A DNA stretch of 11,578 nucleotides from DATBAK01 sp036787815 (GTDB lineage Bacteria > Actinomycetota > Acidimicrobiia > IMCC26256 > PALSA-610). The notes beneath the pieces were generated by a model. That model was not told where the DNA came from. It saw only the letters and a list, made by a program, of their open reading frames with translations, and did not search any database. The stretch is taken from positions 1-11,578 of the forward strand of contig DAIQOP010000118.1 of assembly GCA_036787815.1 (NCBI GenBank), in the 5' to 3' direction. The translations under genes were made by a program, and so were the position numbers. This document shows, in pieces, positions 1 through 6,044 of the stretch (position 1 is the stretch's first letter; each line of letters opens with the position of its first letter).

Positions 1-205
1 GCGTACGACGGCTCAGCGACACCGCCCGCCAGCCGTCGGCAGCCGCTCGTGCACCGCGCACGACCATGTCGACGTCGGCGGCCGACGCGAGGGCGACCCG
101 GCCGCTGACCTTGCCGGTCGCCGGGTTGGTGACATCGGAGAAACGCCCCGACGTGCCTTCCCACGGCTTGCCGTCGACCCAGTGCACGATCTCGGGGATC
201 GCCAT
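1..205 (-). CDS. mmsA: CoA-acylating methylmalonate-semialdehyde dehydrogenase, N-terminal fragment
   Basis: The reverse strand from an ATG at 205 reads openly to the window edge and gives 68 residues beginning MAIPEIVHWVDGKPW. It continues with a G-T-S-G-R-F-x-D-V-x-N-P-A-T-G segment and A-L-A-S-A-A-D-V-D. This is the characteristic N-terminus of MmsA-type aldehyde dehydrogenases, ending in the W-R-A-x-S-L-S-R-R element. The family oxidises methylmalonate semialdehyde (or malonate semialdehyde) to propionyl-CoA or acetyl-CoA with NAD+ and CoA in valine and pyrimidine degradation. The catalytic Cys and most of the NAD-binding domain lie outside the window, so the subfamily rests on the N-terminus alone. 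A purine-rich AGGACGAGGA upstream of the ATG is a fair ribosome-binding site. It diverges from the SCO6745-family gene across 85 bases. A different CoA-independent aldehyde dehydrogenase is less likely. Confidence 0.82.
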   Translation of the reverse strand, partial: MAIPEIVHWVDGKPWEGTSGRFSDVTNPATGKVSGRVALASAADVDMVVRGARAAADGWRAVSLSRRT

Positions 206-236
206 TCGCACGTCCTCGTCCTGTCGGGGTGAGCGG

Positions 237-246
237 ATCATAGGAT
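237..246. promoter_or_regulatory. Candidate overlapping divergent -10 boxes
   Basis: The only AT-rich patch in the 85-base divergent gap reads TATGAT on the minus strand (242-237, 5/6 match to TATAAT). It reads TAGGAT on the plus strand (241-246, 4/6 match). Transcription starts about 7 bases further on would leave leaders of about 25 bases for mmsA and 38 bases for the rightward gene, both reasonable. I see no convincing -35 hexamer at 17 bases on either strand. The hexamers GTCGGG (223-228) and CCCGAC (248-253) flank the boxes as an inverted repeat and could be an operator. This is a pattern match only. Confidence 0.35.
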
Positions 247-290
247 TCCCGACCCGCGACCCACGCATGTGCAGCAACGCAGGAGAGCCC

Positions 291-1187
291 GTGATCGACG
301 ACGTCACCCTTGCCCGCCGGGCCCGCGCTCTCGCCGCGAACCTCGAGCCCTGCATCGGCCAGGTGTACTTCGCGCCCGAGGCGCACGCCGAGTACGTGGA
401 GCTGGGCTTCTCGCCGAGCCGCGGCAACGTCGACGGCGTCGCGCTCCCGGATCCGGTCGCGTACTTCACGAGCCGCGGCTCGCTGATGGGCCAGGTCGCC
501 CCCCATGTGGTCGCCGCGACCTTCGCGGTGTTCAACCCGGAGGTCGTCGTGCCGTGCGTGCAGATCGGTTGGGGGCTCACCGATGCACCGACGATCTTCG
601 CGGCGCGCCGGCGCGGCGCCGTCGCGCAACTCACGCGGGTGCTCGGTGAGCGGCCCGACGGGCTCGGGCAGGCGGTCGACCTCCTGCAACGCGCGGTGGC
701 GCCCCTCAACGTCGAGGGCCGGGCGCTCTTCGCCGGGCTCTGCAGCCAATGGGACGACCCGCCCGACCCGCTCACCCGGTTCTTCCACCTCGGCGACCAG
801 TTGCGCGAGTACCGCGGCGATGCCCACACGGCCGCGTGGACGAGCGCCGGGCTCGACGCGGTCGAGATCGGGCTCCTCACCGAGCTGTTCCTCGGCCTGC
901 CGCTGCGGAGCTACATCCGCTCGCGCGCGTGGAGCGATGCGCAGCTCGATGCCGCGCTCGATCGCCTGCGCTCGCGTGGTTGGGTCGAGGGCGACGGGTT
1001 CACGCCAGCGGGGCGCGCCGCGCGCGAAGAGGTGGAGTGGCACACCGACCGGCAGATGCGTCCCGCGATCACCGCGCTCGGCGACGCCTTCGATGCGCTC
1101 GTCGACGTGCTCGGGCCGTACGGCGCGGCCGTGCGCGACGCCGGCGGCTATCTCCGGTCGGCCGCGCAGTTGGGACCCAGGCCGTGA
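291..1187 (+). CDS. SCO6745/SalK-family protein
   Basis: I chose the GTG at 291 because AGGAG sits 5 bases upstream and because the in-frame stretch back to 66 lies antisense to mmsA. The product is 298 residues. It starts V-I-D-D-V-T-L-A-R-R-A-R and shows the layout of the SCO6745/SalK family common in actinomycetes: an N-terminal segment E-P-x-I-G-Q-V-Y-F-A-P-E-A, the F-T-S-R-G-S-L-M-G element (about residues 60-70), a mid-protein H-T-A-A-W-x-x-A-G-L-D-x-V-E-I-G-L-L-T-E-L segment, and a C-terminal winged-helix-like part ending D-R-L-R-S-R-G-W-V-E-G-D-G-F-T-P-A-G-R. The family's biochemical role is not established; the last part resembles a MarR-like DNA-binding fold. No signal peptide or membrane segment is visible. 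Its stop overlaps the GTG of the dehydrogenase by 4 bases, so the two are probably co-translated. Confidence 0.8.
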   Translation: MIDDVTLARRARALAANLEPCIGQVYFAPEAHAEYVELGFSPSRGNVDGVALPDPVAYFTSRGSLMGQVAPHVVAATFAVFNPEVVVPCVQIGWGLTDAPTIFAARRRGAVAQLTRVLGERPDGLGQAVDLLQRAVAPLNVEGRALFAGLCSQWDDPPDPLTRFFHLGDQLREYRGDAHTAAWTSAGLDAVEIGLLTELFLGLPLRSYIRSRAWSDAQLDAALDRLRSRGWVEGDGFTPAGRAAREEVEWHTDRQMRPAITALGDAFDALVDVLGPYGAAVRDAGGYLRSAAQLGPRP

Positions 1188-2227
1188 ACGGGATCCCGAC
1201 GACGATGCCCGCCGCGGTCTACGTGGGCGGGGGCGTCGTCGAGGTGCAGGAGATCCCGGTACCGGAGCTGCACGCGCACGGTGCCCTCGTCGAGGTCTCG
1301 CACTGCGGGATCTGCGGCACCGACCTCCACTTCGTGCTCGAGGGCATGGGCCGCAAGGGGTCGGTGTTCGGGCACGAGTGGTCGGGCACGGTCGTGGCGC
1401 TCGGCTCCGCGGCGCCGACGACGGTGCCGCCCGGCACTCCGGTCGTCGTGGCCGATCGCGCGGGTTGCGGCACGTGTCGCGCGTGCCGGGCGGGGCGCCC
1501 GGCCGTGTGCCTCGATCGAGCGACGCCCGACTACTTCGGCGGCACGGGCGCGTTCACGCGGTATGTGCAGGTCGACGCCACGAGGCTCCTGCCGTTGCCG
1601 GCCGGCTTGTCGCTGCGGTCGGCCGCGCTCACCGAGCCGGTCGCGATCGCGATGCACGCGCGCACCGTGTCGGGTGTCGGCCCGACCGATCGGGTGCTGG
1701 TCACGGGCGCGGGGCCGGTCGGGATGCTCATGCTCGCGGTGCTCAGGGCCGCAGGGATCGACGACGTCACCGTGAGCGAACCGGCGCCGGCACGCCGCGC
1801 GCGCGCGGAGGCGTTGGGCGCCGTGGTCGTCAGCCCCGATGCGTTGCCCGCTGCACCGATGAGTCGGCCGGTGGCCGACCCGTTCACGGTCGCGTTCGAG
1901 TGCTCCGGCCGCGCGGCCGCGGTGGAAGCGGCGATCGATCAGCTCGACCGGGCCGGAACCCTCGTGTTCCTCGGCACCGGCGGTGACTGGCCCCGGGTCA
2001 ACCACAACCGCGTGATCATCCTCGAGCTCACCCTGCTCGGCTCCTACAACTACGACGCCGACGGCTTCGAGGCCGCGCTCGCGCTGCTCGCGTCGGGGCG
2101 GCTGCCGATCGACCTGCTCATCGAGCCCGACGACGTGCCCCTCGACGCGGTCGGCGCCACCATGGCCCGGCTCGGCGCGGGTGAGCTCGCCGGAAAGGCC
2201 CTCGTCGTACCCGAGCGGGCCCACTGA
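1184..2227 (+). CDS. Zinc-dependent medium-chain alcohol dehydrogenase
   Basis: This is a complete MDR-superfamily dehydrogenase of 347 residues from the GTG at 1184, which shares GTGA with the previous stop, or 340 residues from the ATG at 1205. Translational coupling favours 1184, but the family N-terminus fits either. In ATG numbering the catalytic-zinc ligands are C37 (in HCGICGTDLH), H57 and E58 (GHEWSG). The four structural-zinc cysteines are C88, C91, C94 and C102 (CGTCRACRAGRPAVC). The Rossmann motif GAGPVG is at 168-173, and an acidic residue near the end of the second strand (E192) suggests NAD(H) rather than NADP(H). The overall look is that of the 2,3-butanediol / sorbitol / threonine dehydrogenase branch; the substrate cannot be read from sequence. 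It is cytosolic and oxidises a secondary alcohol or polyol to a ketone, or the reverse. Confidence 0.88.
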   Translation: MNGIPTTMPAAVYVGGGVVEVQEIPVPELHAHGALVEVSHCGICGTDLHFVLEGMGRKGSVFGHEWSGTVVALGSAAPTTVPPGTPVVVADRAGCGTCRACRAGRPAVCLDRATPDYFGGTGAFTRYVQVDATRLLPLPAGLSLRSAALTEPVAIAMHARTVSGVGPTDRVLVTGAGPVGMLMLAVLRAAGIDDVTVSEPAPARRARAEALGAVVVSPDALPAAPMSRPVADPFTVAFECSGRAAAVEAAIDQLDRAGTLVFLGTGGDWPRVNHNRVIILELTLLGSYNYDADGFEAALALLASGRLPIDLLIEPDDVPLDAVGATMARLGAGELAGKALVVPERAH

Positions 2228-2250
2228 CGGGTGAGCGCGTCGCGATACGA

Positions 2251-2286
2251 CGGCTTCACCAACCGGGAGGCAGGTTGGTGAAGTCG
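2251..2286. terminator. Inverted-repeat terminator between convergent genes
   Basis: The arms at 2251-2264 and 2273-2286 form a 14-bp stem with an 8-base loop (GGGAGGCA). The inner 11 bp (CTTCACCAACC / GGTTGGTGAAG) are perfect. The pair 2253/2284 is G-U in the rightward transcript and a C-A mismatch in the leftward one. It lies 24 bases after the dehydrogenase stop and contains the last codons and the stop of the opposing crotonase gene. No T-run follows on either side, as is common in high-GC actinomycete terminators. A role as bidirectional terminator is inferred from position and symmetry. Confidence 0.6.
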
Positions 2287-3038
2287 GGCGTGCGCTTCTC
2301 GGCGAACGCGGCGAGCGCCTCCTGATTCGCCGGCCCCGCCATCAGCTCCTGGAACGCGGCGTTCTCGCCTTCGCGCGCCGCGGCGATCGCGGCATGGTGG
2401 TGCGCGTTCATCAGTCGTTTCGTCGCGCGCAGTGAGCTGATCGGTTTCGCCGCGAGCAGGCGCGCGTGCGTCATCGTCGTGTCGAGCAACTCCTCCGCCG
2501 GGCACACGCGGTACACGAGGCCGAGGTCGCGGCACTCGTCGGCCGAGAGCCATGCGGAGCTCATGAGCACCCACGATGCGCGTTGGCGACCGAGCAGCGT
2601 CGGGAACGTGTAGCTCGACGCGGCCTCCGGCGCGACGGCGAGGTCGGTGAACGGGCACCGGAGGCGGGCGGTCTCGGCCATGAACGCAAGATCCGACAAG
2701 CCGATGATGGTCGTGCCGATGCCGAGGCCGAGGCCGTTGATGGCGAGCAGCAACGGCTTGTCGAAGGCGAGCAGGCCGTCGACGAGTCCGATGAAGCCGT
2801 GGCGCCCGGGCACGAACGCGGGGTCGGTGACGCGTCGGGCCATCTCGAGCAGGTCGGTCCCCGCGCAGAACGCCCGCCCCGATCCCGTGAGCACCACCAC
2901 GGCCACGGCCGGGTCGGCGAGCGCGCCGGCGAGCGCGTCGGTCAGCGCGTCGTAGAGCGCCTCGTTGAACGCGTTGAGCGCTTCGGGCCGATCGAGGGTG
3001 AGCAGGCGGACGCGGTCGGAGTCTTCACTTCGCAGCAT
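2256..3038 (-). CDS. Crotonase-family enoyl-CoA isomerase/hydratase
   Basis: The start is the ATG at 3038, giving 260 residues, the usual crotonase length; the open frame upstream runs through the cfa-family gene and is spurious. The crotonase landmarks are R-P-E-A-L-N-A-F-N (18-25), the first oxyanion-hole segment G-R-A-F-C-A-G-T-D-L (54-63), and A-I-N-G-L-G-L-G-I-G-T-T (99-110). The catalytic region reads F-T-D-L-A-V-A-P-E-A-A-S-S-Y-T-F-P (130-146). This resembles the SPEGCSSYTFP signature of eukaryotic ECI2/PECI delta3,delta2-enoyl-CoA isomerases, in which the single catalytic Glu is in that motif (here E138). The position matching the first hydratase Glu is Asp132. I therefore favour double-bond isomerisation in unsaturated fatty acid beta-oxidation over hydration, though the family is often annotated simply as enoyl-CoA hydratase. 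It starts 32 bases after the cfa-family stop, probably in one transcript. Confidence 0.88.
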   Translation of the reverse strand: MLRSEDSDRVRLLTLDRPEALNAFNEALYDALTDALAGALADPAVAVVVLTGSGRAFCAGTDLLEMARRVTDPAFVPGRHGFIGLVDGLLAFDKPLLLAINGLGLGIGTTIIGLSDLAFMAETARLRCPFTDLAVAPEAASSYTFPTLLGRQRASWVLMSSAWLSADECRDLGLVYRVCPAEELLDTTMTHARLLAAKPISSLRATKRLMNAHHHAAIAAAREGENAAFQELMAGPANQEALAAFAEKRTPDFTNLPPGW

Positions 3039-3070
3039 CCACCCAGTGTCGCAGCGTCGTGGCGCCGCAG

Positions 3071-4315
3071 TCAGAACGCAGGGCGCAGCGGCATCCCCGA
3101 GGGGCCGTCGTCGTTCTTCGTCGCGAGCACCTGGTGCACCTGGGTGTTGCCATCCTCGAAGTTCACCGCCGAGGCCGCGATGTAGAGCCGCCAAGTCCGG
3201 GCGCGGGCCATGCCCGCGTCGGCCACGCCCGCGTCCCAATCGCGTTCGAGGTTCGCCGACCACGCCCGCAGCGTGAGCGCGTAGTGCTCGCGCAGGCTCT
3301 CGACGTGGCGCGCCTCGAAGCCGGCGCGTTGGATCGCGGTGACGACCGAGCCGATCTCGTGCAGCTCGCCGTCGGGGAACACGAACCGGTCGATGAACCC
3401 GCTCCGGGCGAACGCCACGCGCCGTTGCGCCCGCCACGGGCGGCTGATGGCGTGATTCAGCAGCCGGCCACCCGGGCGGAGCAACGCGAACAGGCGGGAG
3501 AAGTACTCGTCGAGCTTGCGCAGACCCACGTGCTCGAACATCCCGATGGAGCTGATCGCGTCGAACGGGCCGTCACGCCCGTCGCGTAGATCGCGGTAGT
3601 CGAGCACCCGCACGCTCACGCGGTCGGTGAGGCCCGCCTCGGCGATGCGCTTCGAGGCGAGATCGGCCTGCGCGCGCGACAGCGTGACGCCCAGACCCTC
3701 GACCCCGTAGTGCCGGGCCGCGTGCAGGAGCATGCTTCCCCAGCCGCAGCCCACGTCGAGCAACCGCATGCCGGGGCGCAGCTCGAGCTTGCGGCACACG
3801 AGGTCGTGCTTCGCATCCTGCGCGGCCTCGAGGCCCACGGCCGGATCGGCCCACACCGCGCACGAATACGTGAGCGACGGCCCGAGGAGCCGGCGGTAGA
3901 AGTCGTTCGACACGTCGTAGTGGTGCGCGATCGCGGCGGCATCGCGACCGGGCGAATGCCGGCGGCCCCGCAGTCGCGCCTCGCCGGGTGGCGGCGGCAG
4001 ACGCCGCATCGCGGTCGGACCGAGGATCTTGGCGATCTCCAGCCACTGCGACGGGGTGATCGACACGGTGTCGAACCGGTGGCGCAGCTCGAGCGCGCCG
4101 AAGATGTCGCCCTCGACGTCGAGGTCGCCCGCGACGTACGCGCGGCCGATCCCGAGCTCACCCGGCGCCGTCGCGATGCGCCGCAGCGCATCGGGCGAGC
4201 GGAGCACGAGCGTGGCCGGCGCGTCGGGCGGCCCGAGCTGGCTGCCGTCATAGCCACGGACCCCGACGGGGAGGTCGGGTCCGAGCACGGAGGACACGAG
4301 GTCGGCGACCGTCAT
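3071..4315 (-). CDS. Cyclopropane-fatty-acyl-phospholipid synthase family methyltransferase
   Basis: The start is the ATG at 4315, with GAGGGGG about 6 bases upstream, giving 414 residues, typical of the family. The N-terminal lipid-binding part contains G-R-A-Y-V-A-G-D-L-D-V-E-G-D (58-70). The catalytic part has H-H-Y-D-V-S-N-D-F-Y (131-140), the T-Y-S-C-A-V-W element (C152, matching the conserved Cys of E. coli Cfa), the SAM motif L-L-D-V-G-C-G-W-G-S (185-194), and G-M-F-E-H-V-G with the conserved acidic residue E261. The family transfers a methyl group from SAM to the double bond of an unsaturated acyl chain in membrane phospholipid, giving a cyclopropane. In actinomycetes close relatives (BfaB/UfaA type) instead start 10-methyl-branched chains together with a flavin reductase. 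No such reductase gene is seen next door, so I cannot choose between them. Confidence 0.9.
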   Translation of the reverse strand: MTVADLVSSVLGPDLPVGVRGYDGSQLGPPDAPATLVLRSPDALRRIATAPGELGIGRAYVAGDLDVEGDIFGALELRHRFDTVSITPSQWLEIAKILGPTAMRRLPPPPGEARLRGRRHSPGRDAAAIAHHYDVSNDFYRRLLGPSLTYSCAVWADPAVGLEAAQDAKHDLVCRKLELRPGMRLLDVGCGWGSMLLHAARHYGVEGLGVTLSRAQADLASKRIAEAGLTDRVSVRVLDYRDLRDGRDGPFDAISSIGMFEHVGLRKLDEYFSRLFALLRPGGRLLNHAISRPWRAQRRVAFARSGFIDRFVFPDGELHEIGSVVTAIQRAGFEARHVESLREHYALTLRAWSANLERDWDAGVADAGMARARTWRLYIAASAVNFEDGNTQVHQVLATKNDDGPSGMPLRPAF

Positions 4316-4336
4316 GAAGAACCCCCTCTGCAATCG

Positions 4337-4365
4337 CTCCACCACGGGCAACCCGGATTGTCCCC
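4337..4365 (-). promoter_or_regulatory. Possible promoter upstream of the cfa-family gene
   Basis: On the minus strand within the 121-base gap, the hexamers TTTCGA and GACAAT are separated by exactly 17 bases. GACAAT matches the -10 consensus at 4 of 6 positions and TTTCGA matches TTGACA at only 3 of 6. Initiation would be just upstream of the gene's ribosome-binding site. The match is weak; the position and spacing are the only support. Coordinates are approximate to within a few bases. Confidence 0.25.
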
Positions 4366-4394
4366 GGTTCACCCGCCGATCGAAACGAGATGCT

Positions 4395-4429
4395 CGCGAA
4401 TTCTCGGGCGTCGTGCACGCGCGAATTCT
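4395..4429. repeat. Direct repeat of a 10-mer in the cfa-family upstream gap
   Basis: CGCGAATTCT occurs at 4395-4404 and again at 4420-4429, start-to-start distance 25 bases. Each copy holds the palindrome GAATTC. Both copies are in the non-coding gap between the methyltransferase stop and the cfa-family start, upstream of the candidate promoter. They could be two binding sites for a regulator, but 25 bases is not a whole number of helical turns. Confidence 0.5.
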
Positions 4430-4436
4430 GTGGCCC

Positions 4437-5189
4437 TCAATCGTCGAGCACCTGGCACCAGAACAGGTCGGTCGCGTACGGCAGCTCGAACCGCTCGGGG
4501 AAGTCGGCCACGAGTGCCCGCACCCCGCCGAGCACCGCCTCGCGTTCGGCCGGTTCCATCCACGCGATGTAGCTCGTCGTGGCCACCCGTTCGCAGAGGC
4601 TCTCACGGTCGAGCTCCTGGGCGAAGGCGAACCAACGGCGCTGCGCGGGCGTGAAGAGACCCGACGCGTCCAGCACTCCGCGGAAGTCGGTGCCCACCTC
4701 GTACGGCATGCGCACGTCCCACTGCATGACCCGGCTCAGCTCCGCGACCCACGGCACCGATTCGTCGCGTTCGTTCCAGATCAGGGCGAGCCCACCCCCC
4801 GGTCGCAACACGCGCGCGATCTCACGTAGTGCGCGCGGTGCGTCGAACCAATGGAACGCCTGGGCCACGACCACCGCGTCGACCGCGGCCGCCTCGAGGG
4901 GGATCTGCTCGGCGGTGCCCTCGTGCACGACCACCCCCGGCAACACCGCGGCGAACTCGGCCCGCATCGCGCTCGACGGCTCGACCGCGACGAGATCCGC
5001 ACCGCGCTCGGCGAGGAGGCGGGTGAGCTTGCCGGTGCCGGCCGCGAGGTCGAGCACGGCGACCCCCGGGCCGATCGCGAGCGCGTCGGCGAGCACGGCG
5101 ACGGCCTCGGCCGGATAGCTCGGCCGGCTGCGCTCGTACGCGTCGGCCGCGCGACCGAAGCCCGCGGCGGCCACGGGGTCGACCTCCAC
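4437..5189 (-). CDS. Class I SAM-dependent methyltransferase
   Basis: This is a 250-residue protein starting at the GTG at 5189. The base before it (5190) is the last base of the upstream TAG, and a strong AGGGGGG lies a few bases upstream inside the preceding gene, so this start is well supported. The N-terminal F-G-R-A-A-D-A-Y-E-R-S-R-P-S-Y-P (11-26) is typical of the Methyltransf_11-type bacterial group. Motif I is V-L-D-L-A-A-G-T-G-K-L-T (45-56) and an acidic E70 follows the second strand. Then come A-F-H-W-F-D and the R-V-L-R-P-G-G post-motif region. It is predicted to be a soluble cytosolic methyltransferase; the acceptor is not evident. It is the third gene of an operon with two exported proteins, but has no export signal itself. 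Confidence 0.85.
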   Translation of the reverse strand: MEVDPVAAAGFGRAADAYERSRPSYPAEAVAVLADALAIGPGVAVLDLAAGTGKLTRLLAERGADLVAVEPSSAMRAEFAAVLPGVVVHEGTAEQIPLEAAAVDAVVVAQAFHWFDAPRALREIARVLRPGGGLALIWNERDESVPWVAELSRVMQWDVRMPYEVGTDFRGVLDASGLFTPAQRRWFAFAQELDRESLCERVATTSYIAWMEPAEREAVLGGVRALVADFPERFELPYATDLFWCQVLDD

Positions 5190-6044
5190 CTATCCCCCCT
5201 GGTTCGCGGCGATCGGTACTCCGACGGTGGGGTCCGCGGAGCGATACGAGAGCGAGGCGATCGTCGCGAGAGCGGCGAGGATCGCATCGGCGTAGCGATG
5301 GCCGCCGGCCGAGTACATGCATCCCCCGCTGCCGTCGGGACAGGCGACCGGGCGCGGCTCATCGAGGTGGATGCCGTTCCCCGACCGCACGGTGATGACG
5401 CCACTGCGGCAACCGAGCGCCGCCGTCTCTCCGGCGAGGCACGCGACCGTGCGCGAGAAGCCGTGGGGGCTGAGCGCCGGGCCGAGCGCGACGTACCGTG
5501 CGCCCGGGTGTGCGGCGACGAGCCACCGGTACAACACGTTGAGGGCGACCCGATCGGGATGGTTCTCGCTCGGGGGGAACGTCGGCGGACCGACCACGAT
5601 CACCGGGATCCGGCGCGCCGTTGCCGCGGCGACCAACTGCCCGACGACCGACGCGTACTCCGCGTAGTACGGCGCGCCCGTGAGCGGCTTCCCGGCGCGC
5701 TGCATGCACGGCGTGATGTTGTTACCAGTGAACGCGAGCACCACCGCGCCCGGCGGTCGAGCGAGACTTCCGCGCACGAAAGGCGCGAGGTCGCACGGCG
5801 CGAGGCCGACGTAGGCGTTCACCGTGACTGCGAGCCCGTGCGCGCGGCCTTCCACCCGCAGGGCGTCGCGCGACTGCACGGTCAGCGAATCGCCCCACAC
5901 ATCGACGCGTGACACCGACGCGGCGAGCGTCGTGGTCGTCGCGTTCGCCTTCGGCTTCGGCTTCGGCTTCGGCTTCGACGAGCTCCCGCACGCCCCCAGC
6001 AGCCCGACGATGCAGACCGCGACCGTGATCCGCGTGCCGATCAC
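5190..6044 (-). CDS. SGNH/GDSL-hydrolase-like lipoprotein
   Basis: It starts at the GTG at 6044 (overlapping the previous TGA as GTGA) and gives 284 residues. A short signal peptide ends in the lipobox L-G-A-C, so C19 would be lipidated and the protein anchored outside the membrane. A K-P repeat (24-32) and a Thr-rich stretch act as linker. The SGNH blocks are W-G-D-S-L (50-54, nucleophile S53), G80 in Y-V-G-L-A-P (probable block II), T-G-N-N (106-109, block III) and N-G-I-H-L (223-227, H226). Block V is normally D-x-x-H; here the Asp position is Asn223, leaving a Ser-His pair. Six further cysteines (84, 113, 202, 212, 235, 242) may form disulfides. It is likely an esterase or deacylase on a cell-surface or extracellular substrate, which is unknown. 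Confidence 0.83.
   Translation of the reverse strand: MIGTRITVAVCIVGLLGACGSSSKPKPKPKPKANATTTTLAASVSRVDVWGDSLTVQSRDALRVEGRAHGLAVTVNAYVGLAPCDLAPFVRGSLARPPGAVVLAFTGNNITPCMQRAGKPLTGAPYYAEYASVVGQLVAAATARRIPVIVVGPPTFPPSENHPDRVALNVLYRWLVAAHPGARYVALGPALSPHGFSRTVACLAGETAALGCRSGVITVRSGNGIHLDEPRPVACPDGSGGCMYSAGGHRYADAILAALATIASLSYRSADPTVGVPIAANQGG
5949..5978. repeat. Hexanucleotide tandem repeat encoding the K-P linker
   Basis: Five copies of CTTCGG (plus strand), the last with one change, encode the alternating Lys-Pro run at residues 24-32 of the lipoprotein. Such an in-frame repeat can change length by slippage without breaking the gene, so linker length may differ between strains. Confidence 0.85.

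Noticed and set aside
66..290. Upstream extension of the SCO6745-family protein to an ATG at 66
   Set aside because: It would lie antisense to the conserved mmsA N-terminus, while the GTG at 291 has a well-placed AGGAG.
505..1986. Long open frames of about 490 codons in other phases of the SCO6745-family/dehydrogenase region
   Set aside because: The products are extremely rich in Arg, Ser and Ala with no motifs. They overlap two genes with clear family signatures and are the usual shadow frames of GC-rich DNA.
5949..5978. Short tandem repeat considered as a CRISPR or regulatory repeat
   Set aside because: It is a 6-base in-frame repeat coding for Lys-Pro in a lipoprotein linker, with no spacers.
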